A stretch of DNA of 42,674 nt from Chloroflexota bacterium (GCA_003171255.1 PMYK01000032.1:1-42674), one strand, 5' to 3'; numbered from the stretch's first letter, positions 21,999 to 31,375 are shown. Notes: a model not told the origin generated them from the letters alone. Made by a program: numbers and translations.

Positions 21999-24079
21999 GC
22001 GGCCCCACCAACGGCGCCGACAACCAAACGGCCGGCGGCATGGGCGGGCGCCCGACAGGCGGCCCCGCTGGAAGACCCGCCGGCGCAACCGGCGGCGCTG
22101 CATCGGGCGGCCTCGGCAGCCCGGGTGGTCCCCGGCGCGGTCCGATGGGCGGCGGCATGGGGCCGATGGGCCACATGGCGATGCCTGCGGAGAAGCCCAA
22201 GAACTTCCGTGCCACGTTCAGACGCCTCCTCGGTGAGCTGCGACCGGAGCGAAAGTGGGTCGGCCTCGTGGGCGTCGTTGCCCTCTTCAGCACGGCCGGC
22301 CAGGTCTTCGGCCCGAAGATCCTGGGCAACGGCATCAACCAGCTGATGGACGGCCTGGTCGGCAAGATGCTCGGGCAGTACTTCCCAAAGGGCACGACCC
22401 ACGATCAGGCAGTGGCGGCGCTGCAGGCGCAGCACAGTCCGCTGGCGGACCTTGTCTCGGCCACGAGCGCGCGGCCGGGTGTCGGCGTCGACTTCGGGGC
22501 GCTGGGCATAGTCCTCCTCGGCCTCGTCGGGCTCTACCTGATGGCCACCTTCTTCAGCTGGGTGTCGTGGTACGTGATGGCCGGGGTCTCGCAGCGAACC
22601 GTCTACCGGCTTCGCCGCGACGTCGACCTCAAGCTCGCCAGGCTTCCGCTGAAGTACTTCGACACTCATCAGCGAGGCGACACCCTCAGCCGCGTCACCA
22701 ACGACATCGACAACATCGGCAACACGCTCCAGCAGTCGCTGACTCAGATCATCACGTCGCTGGCCGTGGTCGTAGGCATCCTGGCGATGATGTTCTGGAT
22801 CAGCCCGCTCCTGGCCGTGATCTCGCTGCTGGTCATCCCGGCGGCCGCGGTCACGACGATGCTCATCGCCAAACGGTCTCAGAGCCAATTCGCGGCCCAG
22901 TGGGCGCGGACCGGCACGCTCAACGGCCACGTCGAGGAGTCGCACACCGGCCACGCGATCGTCAAGGCCTTCGGCCACCAGGAAGACGCGATCCGCCGCT
23001 TCGACGAAGAGAACCAGCTTGTCTATGACGCGAGCTTCAAGGCCCAGTTCATCTCGGGAATCATCATGCCGACGATGAACTTCATCAGCAACCTCAACTA
23101 CGTCGCCATCGCGGTGATCGGCGGCGTCCAGGTGGCGACAGGGCGGATGTCGCTCGGCGACGTCCAGGCGTTCATCCAGTATTCGCGTTCGTTCACCCAG
23201 CCGATCACGCAGACGGCGAGCATCGCCAACCTGCTGCAGTCGACCATGGCGTCGGCAGAGCGCGTGTTCGAGCTCCTCGACGAAGCGGAAGAAGTCCCCG
23301 AAGCGGCCGTCCCGGTCGAGCTCGAGCACGTCACCGGCCATGTCAGCCTCGAAGGGGTTTCGTTCCGCTACGTGGCCGACAAGCCGCTCATCGAAGATCT
23401 CAACGTCGACGTCCGATCCGGCGAGGTCCTGGCGATCGTCGGCCCCACCGGCGCCGGCAAGACGACCCTCGTCAACCTGCTGATGCGGTTCTACGAGCTG
23501 GACGCCGGCAAGATCTCCATCGACGGCGTGGACACGCGGATGCTCACCCGCGACAAGCTACGCTCCACCTTCGGAATGGTCCTCCAGGACACGTGGCTCT
23601 TCGGCGGCACGGTCCGCGAGAACATCGCCTACGGCCGCGAGAACGCGACCGAGGACGAGATCATCGCCGCGGCCAAGGCAGCTCACGTGGACCACTTCGT
23701 TCGCACGATGCCCCACGGCTACGACACGGTCATCGACGACGACGCTTCGAACCTGTCCCAGGGCGAGAAGCAGTTGCTGACGATCGCGCGGGCCTTCCTG
23801 GCCGACCCGGAGATCCTGATCCTCGACGAGGCCACCAGCTCCGTTGACACACGAACTGAGGTTCTCGTTCAGCAGGCGATGGCGCGTCTGATGAAGGGTC
23901 GCACGGCCTTCGTCATCGCCCACCGCCTGTCCACGATCCGCAATGCGGACGAGATCCTGGTCATGGATCAGGGCAAGATCGTCGAGCAGGGCAGCCACGA
24001 CGAGCTGATGGCTCGGAAGGGCTTCTACTACGACCTCTACAACTCGCAATTCGAGGAGGCCATCGCGGAAGCGGGGTAG
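21995..24079 (+). CDS. ABC exporter half-transporter with canonical catalytic residues
   Basis: A 694-residue half-transporter that should pair with the preceding one. It starts with an unusual 65-residue Gly/Pro/Met-rich, probably disordered segment; membrane helices follow, with a loop of about 60 residues after the first. Walker A GPTGAGKTT (K489), Walker B ILDEATS (D611, E612) and switch H643 are canonical, but the signature is LSQGE (587-591) where LSGGQ is usual. The signature of this chain completes the ATP site of the other chain, which is already degenerate, so one site is fully consensus (this Walker A/B with the VSGGQ of the partner) and one fully degenerate. A terminator follows at 24106-24128. 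Confidence 0.93.
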   Translation: MSGPTNGADNQTAGGMGGRPTGGPAGRPAGATGGAASGGLGSPGGPRRGPMGGGMGPMGHMAMPAEKPKNFRATFRRLLGELRPERKWVGLVGVVALFSTAGQVFGPKILGNGINQLMDGLVGKMLGQYFPKGTTHDQAVAALQAQHSPLADLVSATSARPGVGVDFGALGIVLLGLVGLYLMATFFSWVSWYVMAGVSQRTVYRLRRDVDLKLARLPLKYFDTHQRGDTLSRVTNDIDNIGNTLQQSLTQIITSLAVVVGILAMMFWISPLLAVISLLVIPAAAVTTMLIAKRSQSQFAAQWARTGTLNGHVEESHTGHAIVKAFGHQEDAIRRFDEENQLVYDASFKAQFISGIIMPTMNFISNLNYVAIAVIGGVQVATGRMSLGDVQAFIQYSRSFTQPITQTASIANLLQSTMASAERVFELLDEAEEVPEAAVPVELEHVTGHVSLEGVSFRYVADKPLIEDLNVDVRSGEVLAIVGPTGAGKTTLVNLLMRFYELDAGKISIDGVDTRMLTRDKLRSTFGMVLQDTWLFGGTVRENIAYGRENATEDEIIAAAKAAHVDHFVRTMPHGYDTVIDDDASNLSQGEKQLLTIARAFLADPEILILDEATSSVDTRTEVLVQQAMARLMKGRTAFVIAHRLSTIRNADEILVMDQGKIVEQGSHDELMARKGFYYDLYNSQFEEAIAEAG

Positions 24080-24105
24080 CCGATTCGATCCACACGCAAC
24101 GTGGT

Positions 24106-24128
24106 GGGCCGGGCGCTTTGCCCGGCCC
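24106..24128 (+). terminator. intrinsic-type terminator of the marR-ABC operon
   Basis: GGGCCGGGC (24106-24114), loop GCTTT and GCCCGGCCC (24120-24128) form a perfect 9-bp G+C stem 27 nt after the ABC stop, followed by TTCTCGTTT, a short T-rich stretch. Confidence 0.75.
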
Positions 24129-24203
24129 TTCTCGTTTCCGAGGGCTGGCCGACTCGCTCCGGTCCGGCCGAGCCGGGTTCGACCGGTGGAGTAACCTCAG
24201 CCG

Positions 24204-25127
24204 ATGCATCCGTTTCGATTCGCCGTGCAGCAGGGATCGGCGCCGAGCGGCGAGGCCTGGGCCACGCTGGCGCGTCGCGCGGAATCGATCGGGTACGACG
24301 TGCTGGTCATGCCCGACCACCTCGGCCACCAGCTCTCCCCTTTCGCCGCCCTCGCCACTGCCGCGGCGGCCACCACCCGGCTCCGCGTCGGCGTCTTCGT
24401 CTTCGCCAACGACTACCGCCACCCGCTGATACTCGCCCGTGAGGCCGCCACGCTGGACCTCCTTTCCGGTGGCCGCTTCGAGCTGGGGCTCGGCGCGGGC
24501 TGGATGATGGACGACTATCGCCACCTCGGGATGGCCTACGACGCGGCGCCCCGGCGTATCGATCGGCTCCAGGAAGCGATCCCATTGATCAAGCGGCTGC
24601 TCGCCGGCGAGACGGTCACTCACAACGGCGAGCATTACCAGCTGGACCGCGCCTCCACCGGCGTTGAGCCCGCGCAGAAGCGACGGCCGCCGCTGGCGAT
24701 CGGTGCTGGCGGGCCGCGAATGCTCAAGCTGGCCGCGCGCGAAGCCGAGATCGTGGGACTGGTGCCGGGGTTCGATGCCCACGGCCGAATCCGCGTCCGA
24801 CAGGCAACCGAGAAGGCGACCGCGGAGAAGGTAGCGCTCATACGCGCGGCCGCAGGCGATCGGTTCGAGCGGCTCGAGATCAACCTCTGGCTGGGCGACG
24901 CGTCTCTGGTCGGGAGCGGGAATTCGCTGCTTGGGTCGGTGGCCGCTGCCGCCCGTTGGGCCCCGACTGCGATCTACGGCAGCCCGTACGTGCTCTACGG
25001 CACGCTCAATTCGACACGCGAGAAGCTGCTGCGGCGCCGCGACCGGCTCGGCATCAGCTACTACACGGTGCCCGCCCACGCCATGGAATCGATGGCACCG
25101 CTGGTTGAGGCTCTGGCGGGCAAATAG
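24204..25127 (+). CDS. LLM-class (probably F420-dependent) oxidoreductase
   Basis: A 307-residue TIM-barrel protein of the luciferase-like monooxygenase superfamily, in the F420-dependent style found in Actinobacteria and Chloroflexota. Cues are VMPDHLGHQLSPFAAL near the start, LRVGVFVFANDYRHPLILAREAATLD, then SGGRFELGLGAGWMMDDY (the flavin/F420 phosphate region) and PPLAIGAGGPRMLKLAARE. Substrate unknown. The ATG has only GGAG 13 nt away, but TAACCT (24192-24197) 6 nt before it fits TANNNT and a leaderless start. It follows the ABC terminator, so it is a separate transcript; the M24 gene follows after 67 nt with its own possible promoter. Confidence 0.85.
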   Translation: MHPFRFAVQQGSAPSGEAWATLARRAESIGYDVLVMPDHLGHQLSPFAALATAAAATTRLRVGVFVFANDYRHPLILAREAATLDLLSGGRFELGLGAGWMMDDYRHLGMAYDAAPRRIDRLQEAIPLIKRLLAGETVTHNGEHYQLDRASTGVEPAQKRRPPLAIGAGGPRMLKLAAREAEIVGLVPGFDAHGRIRVRQATEKATAEKVALIRAAAGDRFERLEINLWLGDASLVGSGNSLLGSVAAAARWAPTAIYGSPYVLYGTLNSTREKLLRRRDRLGISYYTVPAHAMESMAPLVEALAGK

Positions 25128-25194
25128 CCGCGGAGCGTCCGGCGTGGCCGTTGGCGTGCGGGCGTTCGGCGCGGGATCGGGCTACTCTCCGCTG

Positions 25195-26349
25195 ATGAAC
25201 GACTCCCGCCCCGGCATTCCCGCCGATCGCTACGTAGAACGACTTGCTGCGTGCCGCGAGGCCGTCGCGGCGTGCGGGTTCGCGGCCCTGCTCATCGGCG
25301 TCGGGCCAGACCTGCGGTACCTGACGGGGTTTGTGGGCGAGCCGATGGAACGGCTGACATTGCTCGTGATCCCGGTCAACGGACCCGTGCGCTTCGTCGT
25401 TCCGCACCTCGAAGCGACCAAGGCCGCGGCCACGCCACTCGTCGCGGCGGGAGTGGCGGAGGTCGTGCCCTTCGGGGAGACGGACGACGTGGCGGCCAGG
25501 GTCGCCGCCTTGCTCGGCGCCGCCAAGCCCGCTGACCCGATCGGCCTGTCCGATCGACTCTGGGCAATGCACGTCCTCCAGCTTCAGCGGGCGCTCTCCG
25601 CTCGCCGGTTCGAACCCGCCAGCACCGTCCTGCGTGACCTGCGCCAGGTCAAGGACGCGGACGAGGCGCGGTTGCTCCGCCTCGCCGCGCAGGCCGCCGA
25701 CCGCACCATGGATGCGATCGCCGCCGGACCTCTCGTCGGCCGCACTGAGGCCGAGGTCGGTCGGGAGATCCGAGGGCGGCTGATAGACGAGGGCCACGAT
25801 CTCGCCGACTTCGCCATCGTCGGTTCCGGCCCCAACGGCGCGGCGCCTCACCACGATGCCGGCGATCGTGTGATCGCGGCCGGCGAGCCCGTCGTCCTGG
25901 ACCTGGGCGGGACGCTGGCAGGCTACGTGAGTGACACGACTCGCACGATCTGGGTCGCCGGCGAAGCCTGGATCGCGCCGGAGCCCGAGTTCCGGCGCGT
26001 CTTCGACGTCGTGCGCGCGGCTCAGGCAGCCGCGACGGCCGCCGTCAAGCCCGGCGTCCCGGCCGAGCAGATCGACGCCGCAGCCCGTCGAGTCATCGGC
26101 GCCGCGGGCTACGGCGAATACTTCACTCATCGCGTCGGCCACGGCGTCGGGCTCGAGACCCACGAGGACCCGTACATGGTCTCCGGCAACGTCACTCCTC
26201 TGCGCCCGGGCATGGCCTTCAGCGTCGAGCCGGGCATCTACCTGCCGGGCCGCTGGGGCGTGCGACTCGAGAACATCGTCATCTGCACCGACTCCGGCCC
26301 TGAGGTCCTGAACCACTCGAGCCTCGATTTGCGAGTCGTCCGCGGCTAG
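25195..26349 (+). CDS. M24-family Xaa-Pro aminopeptidase (intact site)
   Basis: A 384-residue aminopeptidase P/prolidase-like enzyme that removes N-terminal residues before proline. The N-terminal creatinase-like domain spans about 1-150 and the pita-bread domain 160-384. All catalytic positions are present: D236 and D247 (VLDLGGTLAGYVSD), H316 and H323 (GHGVGLETHE), E345 (FSVEPG) and E359 (VRLEN). TACTCT (25183-25188) is 6 nt before the ATG with no ribosome site, again suggesting a leaderless transcript. An upstream in-frame start (24931) lies inside the LLM gene and is rejected. Compare the degenerate paralogue at 10315-11451. Confidence 0.92.
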   Translation: MNDSRPGIPADRYVERLAACREAVAACGFAALLIGVGPDLRYLTGFVGEPMERLTLLVIPVNGPVRFVVPHLEATKAAATPLVAAGVAEVVPFGETDDVAARVAALLGAAKPADPIGLSDRLWAMHVLQLQRALSARRFEPASTVLRDLRQVKDADEARLLRLAAQAADRTMDAIAAGPLVGRTEAEVGREIRGRLIDEGHDLADFAIVGSGPNGAAPHHDAGDRVIAAGEPVVLDLGGTLAGYVSDTTRTIWVAGEAWIAPEPEFRRVFDVVRAAQAAATAAVKPGVPAEQIDAAARRVIGAAGYGEYFTHRVGHGVGLETHEDPYMVSGNVTPLRPGMAFSVEPGIYLPGRWGVRLENIVICTDSGPEVLNHSSLDLRVVRG

Positions 26350-26380
26350 CTCGACCCACCAGAAGCCGCCGCTCCCGCGC

Positions 26381-26424
26381 CGCCACTCGCCCGCCACTCG
26401 CCCGCCACTCGCCCGCCACTCGCC
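26381..26424. repeat. four tandem copies of an 11-bp unit
   Basis: CCACTCGCCCG is repeated exactly three times from 26381, with a fourth copy (26414-26424) ending CGG. It is noncoding, between the M24 gene and the transglutaminase-like lipoprotein. Similar broken units continue to about 26460. Confidence 0.8.
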
Positions 26425-26556
26425 GGCCGCTCCGCGCCGCGACTCGCCAGCCGCCACCAGCGAATTGACGCTGGTACATGCGACCCGACCACGCTAGGAT
26501 CGCAGCGTCGATCTTCCCGAATGGCAGGCCCGTTAGTCGCGGGTCAGGAGGTTCCG

Positions 26557-27756
26557 ATGGGTTCGTTCCACAAAGAACACGGGCGCCTCGGAGCCCTGAC
26601 CCTGGTCGCAGTCATCCTGGCCGCGTGCAGCGGCGTCACGGCGACCTGGCCAGCGGTCAAACCATCGACCGGCCCGCTCGCCTCGGGGATTCATGTGGCC
26701 GTACCCGGCACTTCGGGCGCCGCCGCATCAGAGGAGGTGGCCTCCGCCGCCCCACGGTCTACGTCCAACGCCGTCACCGTCGACCAGATCACGGCGGACT
26801 ACACGTACAAGGACGAGCTGATCACGCCGCTGGCCCACCTGTACGGGAACAAGCTCGACGACTTCGTGATCGCAACCATCACCAATGACAACGCCACCTC
26901 GGTGAAGGTCGTGGTCACGAGCGAGATCACCGGCTACACGGACAAGGCCTCCGACACGGTCACAGTCGACGCAAACGGAACCGCGGAGGTCCGTCAGAAC
27001 CCGCGTCTGACCTCGACCGCAATCGACGGCCTCAACAGCCAGCATCAGGCCGACGTCCATGTGACCGTCTCCTACCTTGAAAGCGGCCAGCCTCGAACGG
27101 TCCTCGACCAGACGAGCCAGACCCTCATCACGTCCCGCCGTGACTTCCCGTGGTCGATCGAAGGCTTCACCCAGCAGGAGAACTATCAGCTGGTCGTGGC
27201 GATGGTCACGCCAACGGATCCATCGGTGGAAAAGCTGATCGTCGACGCCGGCCACTACGACCCGCAGAACGCAATGACGAGCGGCTACGAATCTGACAAC
27301 GACGCCGATGGCTCGGTCTATCAGCGGCTCGATGACGTCTGGCAGGCCGAGCAAACCAACTTCGGCCTCACCTACGACAGCACGACGATCTCCTTCGCAT
27401 CCGGCTCGTCGCAGCGCATTCGGCTGCCGGGCGAGGTTTTGGACCAGAACGCCGGCAACTGCATCGAACTGACCCTGCTCTATGCCTCGGTCGTCGAGGC
27501 GCTGCACATGCAGGCTGCCCTCGTCATCATCCCGGGGCATGCCTACGTCGGGGTCCGCCTGGACGGCACTAATGACAACTACTACTTCATCGAGACCACG
27601 ATGATCGGCTCGGCGACGTTCAAGGACGCCGCGGTCGAGGGCAGCACCGAGTGGCAGGACGCCCAGCCGCACATCGCCGCCGGCGATGCGGACTACGGTT
27701 GGGTCGATGTGCCGTCGGCTCGAGCCGACGGCATCATCCCGATCCCCTGGCGCTAA
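26557..27756 (+). CDS. lipoprotein with transglutaminase-like domain
   Basis: A 399-residue exported lipoprotein. The signal segment ends in the lipobox ILAAC with C24. Residues 75-210 form a beta-rich domain (TYKDELITPLAHLYGNKLDD and following). Residues about 230-399 look like a transglutaminase/papain-like fold: nucleophile candidate C302 (NAGNCIELT), H328 (IPGHAYVGV) and an acidic residue in YFIETT. Such domains act as proteases or crosslinking enzymes, or have lost activity; the reaction here is unknown. AGGAGG (26546-26551) is 5 nt before ATG 26557, which favours it over ATG 26521. The aldo/keto reductase starts 22 nt after its stop, so co-transcription is possible. Confidence 0.8.
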   Translation: MGSFHKEHGRLGALTLVAVILAACSGVTATWPAVKPSTGPLASGIHVAVPGTSGAAASEEVASAAPRSTSNAVTVDQITADYTYKDELITPLAHLYGNKLDDFVIATITNDNATSVKVVVTSEITGYTDKASDTVTVDANGTAEVRQNPRLTSTAIDGLNSQHQADVHVTVSYLESGQPRTVLDQTSQTLITSRRDFPWSIEGFTQQENYQLVVAMVTPTDPSVEKLIVDAGHYDPQNAMTSGYESDNDADGSVYQRLDDVWQAEQTNFGLTYDSTTISFASGSSQRIRLPGEVLDQNAGNCIELTLLYASVVEALHMQAALVIIPGHAYVGVRLDGTNDNYYFIETTMIGSATFKDAAVEGSTEWQDAQPHIAAGDADYGWVDVPSARADGIIPIPWR

Positions 27757-27777
27757 CCGCCAGGCGAGGAGCAACAC

Positions 27778-28767
27778 GTGAAGAGGACACTGGGCCGGAG
27801 CGGCATCGAAGCGTCCGCCGTGGGCATGGGCTGCTGGGCAATCGGCGGACCGTCGCGGTCGGCAGGCGCCCAGGTCGGTTGGGGCGTCGTTGACGACGCC
27901 GAATCCACCCGAGCCATCCACGCGGCCCTCGAGCTCGGGGCCAACTTCTTCGACACGGCCGCCGGTTACGGCGCCGGCCACAGCGAGCGGGTCCTGGGTG
28001 CCGCCGTCAAGGGTCGCCGCGACAAGGTCGTCATCTCAACCAAGTTCGGCCAGGAGGTCGACGAGGCCGCCAAGACGGTCGTTGCCTACGGTGAGAGCGA
28101 GGAAGACGGCGACGTCGCCGGCCACGTTCGAGCCAACCTGGAGAACAGCCTGCGACGTCTCGACACCGACTACATCGACGTCTACCTGCTCCACGTCTGG
28201 GGGCTTAAGATCGAGCGGGCCATGGCCACGCGCGACGTCCTCGAGGAGCTGGTCGCCGAAGGCAAGATCAGGACCTACGGTTGGAGCACGGATAGACCGG
28301 ACGCGGTCGAAGCATTCTCGACCTCGCCTCGGTGTGGAGTCGTCGAGCAGGAACTCAACGTCCTGACAGGAAGCGCCGAGGTCCTCGCCATCGCCGAGCG
28401 GCTGAACATGGCCAGCATCAACCGCGCCCCGCTGGGCATGGGCGTCCTGACCGGCAAGATCACTCCGCAGACCAGGTTCGCCGACACCGACATCCGCCAG
28501 AAGGTGGAATGGTTCGCCGGCATCAAGGACGGCCGGGCGAACCAGGCCTGGCTCGACTCTCTCGCGGCCATCCGCGAGATCCTGACCAGCGAGGGTCGAA
28601 CCCTGGCTCAAGGCGCACTGGCCTGGATCTGGGGTCGCAGCCCCAACACGGTGCCCATCCCAGGCTTCCGAACCGTCACCCAGGTCCAAGAGAACGCCAA
28701 GGCGATGGACTTCGGACCGCTGACGCCCGCTCAGATGGCCGAGGTCGACCGGATCCTGGGTAGGTAG
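27778..28767 (+). CDS. aldo/keto reductase
   Basis: A 329-residue NAD(P)H-dependent oxidoreductase with the (beta/alpha)8 aldo/keto reductase fold, of the bacterial general-stress or YajO type. The catalytic tetrad is complete: D59 and Y64 (FFDTAAGYGAGHSE), K89 (ISTKFG) and H139 (YLLHVWG). Near the end, IPGFRTVTQVQENAKAMD is the usual phosphate-binding region of the cofactor. The start is GTG 27778, with AGGAG (27767-27771) 6 nt upstream. The natural substrate cannot be told. No terminator is evident after the stop. Confidence 0.92.
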   Translation: MKRTLGRSGIEASAVGMGCWAIGGPSRSAGAQVGWGVVDDAESTRAIHAALELGANFFDTAAGYGAGHSERVLGAAVKGRRDKVVISTKFGQEVDEAAKTVVAYGESEEDGDVAGHVRANLENSLRRLDTDYIDVYLLHVWGLKIERAMATRDVLEELVAEGKIRTYGWSTDRPDAVEAFSTSPRCGVVEQELNVLTGSAEVLAIAERLNMASINRAPLGMGVLTGKITPQTRFADTDIRQKVEWFAGIKDGRANQAWLDSLAAIREILTSEGRTLAQGALAWIWGRSPNTVPIPGFRTVTQVQENAKAMDFGPLTPAQMAEVDRILGR

Positions 28768-28860
28768 CCGGCCGACTCGCAGATTTCTGGACGGTTCGGA
28801 GCACCGGCCGTGCGCAGGGGTCGGCGGCTGAGGAGCGAGCTTCTTCCGTGGCGGCGCCGA

Positions 28861-28940
28861 TCTCGATTGGCCGCCGCGTGACCGGCATGGCGCCGGATCG
28901 GCCGCCGAGGTCTCGAATAGCCACCACGTGACTGGTATCG
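28861..28940. repeat. imperfect 30-bp direct repeat, 50-bp period
   Basis: 28861-28890 and 28911-28940 agree at 23 of 30 positions, both beginning TCTCGA and sharing the CGTGAC core. They lie between the aldo/keto reductase and DinB genes, which converge here. Most differences are transitions, so this may be an old duplication. Nothing else is seen in 28768-28963. Confidence 0.5.
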
Positions 28941-28963
28941 AAGTTCGCGGTCACCTGCCGAGG

Positions 28964-29500
28964 TCAACCGACCGGCCGTGGCCGCCGGACTTGAGCCAGG
29001 GCTCGCTCGGCCTGGGCCCGATGGACCCGGCCGTGCCCGGCCTGGAGCCGGAAGAGCAACTCGTAGGATTCCGGGCCGCGCTCGGAGTGCATGCCGATCC
29101 GGGCGCGCTCGGTTGTCGGGGTGCGCCGCCACAGCGCCACATTGGCCCGCCGCAGAACGCCGAAGACCTCGAGCAGCAGCGTCGGATCGTCCGAGGCGCG
29201 ATCGGGGCGAGCCGCCCAGGCATTCTGGTCGAAAGCGACGAGCGGAGGCTCGTCCTCGGACAGAACCCAGCGGTATCGGGCAGAGGTGATCAGCTCCGAG
29301 TCGGTCAGGTGGCCCAGACACTCGAGCACCGACCACTCACCCGGCTCCGGCCGAGTGCGCAGATGCGCGCCGGCCTGCTCGATCAGGCGCCGCCACGACT
29401 CCGCTTCGACCTCCTGGACGGCCACGGGGTCGTCCTGGCCGAGCGCATCGAGCACAGATCGGCGGTAGGCGTCTGCCTCCTCGGGTGACATCAGAGCCAT
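28964..29500 (-). CDS. DinB-like metal-binding four-helix protein
   Basis: A 178-residue DinB/YfiT-superfamily protein, a four-helix bundle that holds a divalent metal. The three-histidine site is visible as H64 (CLGHLTDSE) and H156 plus H160 (AGHGRVHRAQ). GEWSVLECLGHL is the usual family opening of helix two. Some relatives are thiol transferases using mycothiol or bacillithiol; most have no proven activity. GAGGAGG lies 7 nt before ATG 29500 on the minus strand; a second ATG is three codons later. It stands alone, divergent from the glycerol operon. Confidence 0.85.
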   Translation of the reverse strand: MALMSPEEADAYRRSVLDALGQDDPVAVQEVEAESWRRLIEQAGAHLRTRPEPGEWSVLECLGHLTDSELITSARYRWVLSEDEPPLVAFDQNAWAARPDRASDDPTLLLEVFGVLRRANVALWRRTPTTERARIGMHSERGPESYELLFRLQAGHGRVHRAQAERALAQVRRPRPVG

Positions 29501-29845
29501 TTGGCAACCTCCTCGACTTCCGCATGACTGGCGGCCTGCGGTCGGCCGCCGACTAGGACGCTGGCAGCCGGGCAGTGATCTCGAACGCCCGAGTCTGAGG
29601 GCCCGTGCATGCCGCTCAAGGTACTCCCAATCGAGGTCCGGCCGGCCCGCACGATGCCGGCCGGGGGCCGGAACGAAAGCCCATCGTCTGGAGCCTGGGA
29701 TCGGAGGCCGGACCGGGAAAGTACCCTACCGGGGCGAACGTCCCGGACCTCTGGGATCGTCCGGCGCCCTCCACGAGCACTCGTTCGGCGGTTAGGCTAC
29801 GGGTGTCGGGGGTGCGGGACGGTCGAATCAGCATGGGTGGCCGCA
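29501..29845. other. 345-bp divergent intergenic region with a hairpin
   Basis: No gene is supported here. CCGGCCGGC (29638-29646) and GCCGGCCGG (29656-29664) form a perfect 9-bp inverted repeat with a 9-nt loop. TAGGCT (29793-29798) could be a -10 for the glycerol kinase operon. The open frame running upstream of the kinase through this region has composition unlike a protein and is not used. A glycerol-responsive operator was looked for but not identified. Confidence 0.5.
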
Positions 29846-31375
29846 ATGCCGAAGTACGTGGGGGCCCTCGATCAGGGCACAACGAGCACGCGCTTCATGG
29901 TCTTCGACCACGCCGGCGCGGTCGTCGCGATCGATCAGCACGAGCACGTTCAGGTCTACCCCCGGCCGGGTTGGGTCGAGCACGACGCGCTCGAGATCTG
30001 GGCGCGGTGCCGGGAAGTCATCCACGGGGCGCTGACCAAGGCGGGGCTGACGGCCCGCGACCTGGCCGCGATCGGGGTGGCGAACCAGCGTGAGACGACG
30101 GTCGTATGGGATCGTCGGACCGGCCGGCCGGTGCACAACGCCATCGTCTGGCAGGACACCCGCACCGACACATTCATCGCCGAGCTCGCGCACGACGGCG
30201 GCCAGGATCGATTTCGAGCGAGGGTCGGGCTGCCGCTGGCGACCTACTTCTCGGGGCCGAAGATCCGCTGGATCCTCGACAACGTGCCCGGCGCTCGCGA
30301 TAGGGCGAAGGTCGGCGAGCTCCTCTTCGGCACGATCGATAGCTGGGTCATCTGGAACCTGACCGGCGGCGCGGCGGACGCGGCGAGCGGGGGCGGCGCG
30401 CGAGCCGCGACCGGCATCCACCTGACCGACGTTACGAACGCCAGCCGGACAATGCTGATGAACCTCCGCACGCTCGACTGGGACGACGAGATGCTCGCCG
30501 TCATGGGCGTGCCGCGCTCGATGCTGCCGGCCATTCGGTCGTCGAGCGAGGTCTACGGCGAGGCCGTCGGCGAGCTGGCGGGGGTTCCGATTGCCGGCAA
30601 TTTGGGCGACCAGCAGGCGGCGCTGTTCGGCCAGACGTGTTTCGCGCCGGGCGAGGCCAAGAACACCTACGGCACGGGCTGCTTCATGCTCCTCAATACC
30701 GGCTCCGAGCCCGTCGCGTCGAAGTCGGGGCTGCTCACGACCCTGGGCTACCGGATCGGGACCGCCCCGGCCGCATACGCCCTCGAGGGCTCGATCGCGA
30801 TCACCGGCGCCCTGGTCCAGTGGCTCCGTGACAACCTCGGCCTGATCCGCGACTCGGCCGAGGTCGAGACGCTGGCGCGGACGGTCGACGACAACGGCGG
30901 CGTCTATTTCGTGCCCGCCTTCTCCGGCCTGTACGCGCCGTACTGGCGGGCCGACGCCCGCGGCGTGATCGCCGGGCTGACCCGCTACGCCAATCGCGGC
31001 CACATCGCCCGGGCCGTCCTCGAGGCCACGGCCTGGCAGACGCGCGAGGTGCTCGACGCAATGAACGCCGACTCGGGCGTGGCCCTGACCGCGCTCAAGG
31101 TCGACGGCGGCATGGTCCACGACGAGCTGCTGATGCAGTTCCAGGCCGATGTTCTGGGCGTCCCCGTGATCCGGCCGAAAGTCGCCGAGACGACGGCCCT
31201 CGGCGCGGCCTACGCGGCCGGACTGGCCGTCGGGTTCTGGAGCGCGCTCGACGATCTCCGGGCAAACTGGGCGAGCGACCGCGAGTGGCGACCGGCGATG
31301 GACCCGGTCCGGCGCGAAAAGGAGTACGCACTCTGGAAGAAGGCCGTGACGAAGACCTTCGATTGGGCAGAATGA
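29846..31375 (+). CDS. glpK: glycerol kinase
   Basis: A 509-residue FGGY-family kinase that phosphorylates glycerol to glycerol-3-phosphate. The N-terminal phosphate loop [10 protein letters not shown], the substrate strip [27 protein letters not shown] (given here in two parts, [10 protein letters not shown] and NAIVWQDTR), and [13 protein letters not shown] are all typical, as is the C-terminal [16 protein letters not shown]. The MPKYVG start at 29846 matches other GlpK proteins; GGGTGG (29835-29840) is a weak ribosome site. A Gly/Ala insertion of about ten residues follows NLTGG. Its TGA overlaps the ATG of glpA (31372), so the operon order is kinase, dehydrogenase, iron-sulfur subunit. 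No glycerol facilitator is present in the window. Confidence 0.95.
   Translation: MPKYVGALDQGTTSTRFMVFDHAGAVVAIDQHEHVQVYPRPGWVEHDALEIWARCREVIHGALTKAGLTARDLAAIGVANQRETTVVWDRRTGRPVHNAIVWQDTRTDTFIAELAHDGGQDRFRARVGLPLATYFSGPKIRWILDNVPGARDRAKVGELLFGTIDSWVIWNLTGGAADAASGGGARAATGIHLTDVTNASRTMLMNLRTLDWDDEMLAVMGVPRSMLPAIRSSSEVYGEAVGELAGVPIAGNLGDQQAALFGQTCFAPGEAKNTYGTGCFMLLNTGSEPVASKSGLLTTLGYRIGTAPAAYALEGSIAITGALVQWLRDNLGLIRDSAEVETLARTVDDNGGVYFVPAFSGLYAPYWRADARGVIAGLTRYANRGHIARAVLEATAWQTREVLDAMNADSGVALTALKVDGGMVHDELLMQFQADVLGVPVIRPKVAETTALGAAYAAGLAVGFWSALDDLRANWASDREWRPAMDPVRREKEYALWKKAVTKTFDWAE

Noticed and set aside
25600-25625. GGTTCGAAC resembling a tRNA T-arm
   Set aside because: It lies inside the intact M24 gene, with no acceptor stem or anticodon arm around it. 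No tRNA could be folded anywhere I looked.
26381-26424. Tandem repeats as a possible CRISPR array
   Set aside because: Units are 11 bp and directly abutting with no spacers, and no cas gene is present.
29609-29845. In-frame N-terminal extension of glycerol kinase
   Set aside because: The 79 extra residues are Arg/Pro-rich and not GlpK-like; family proteins begin at the MPKYVG position.
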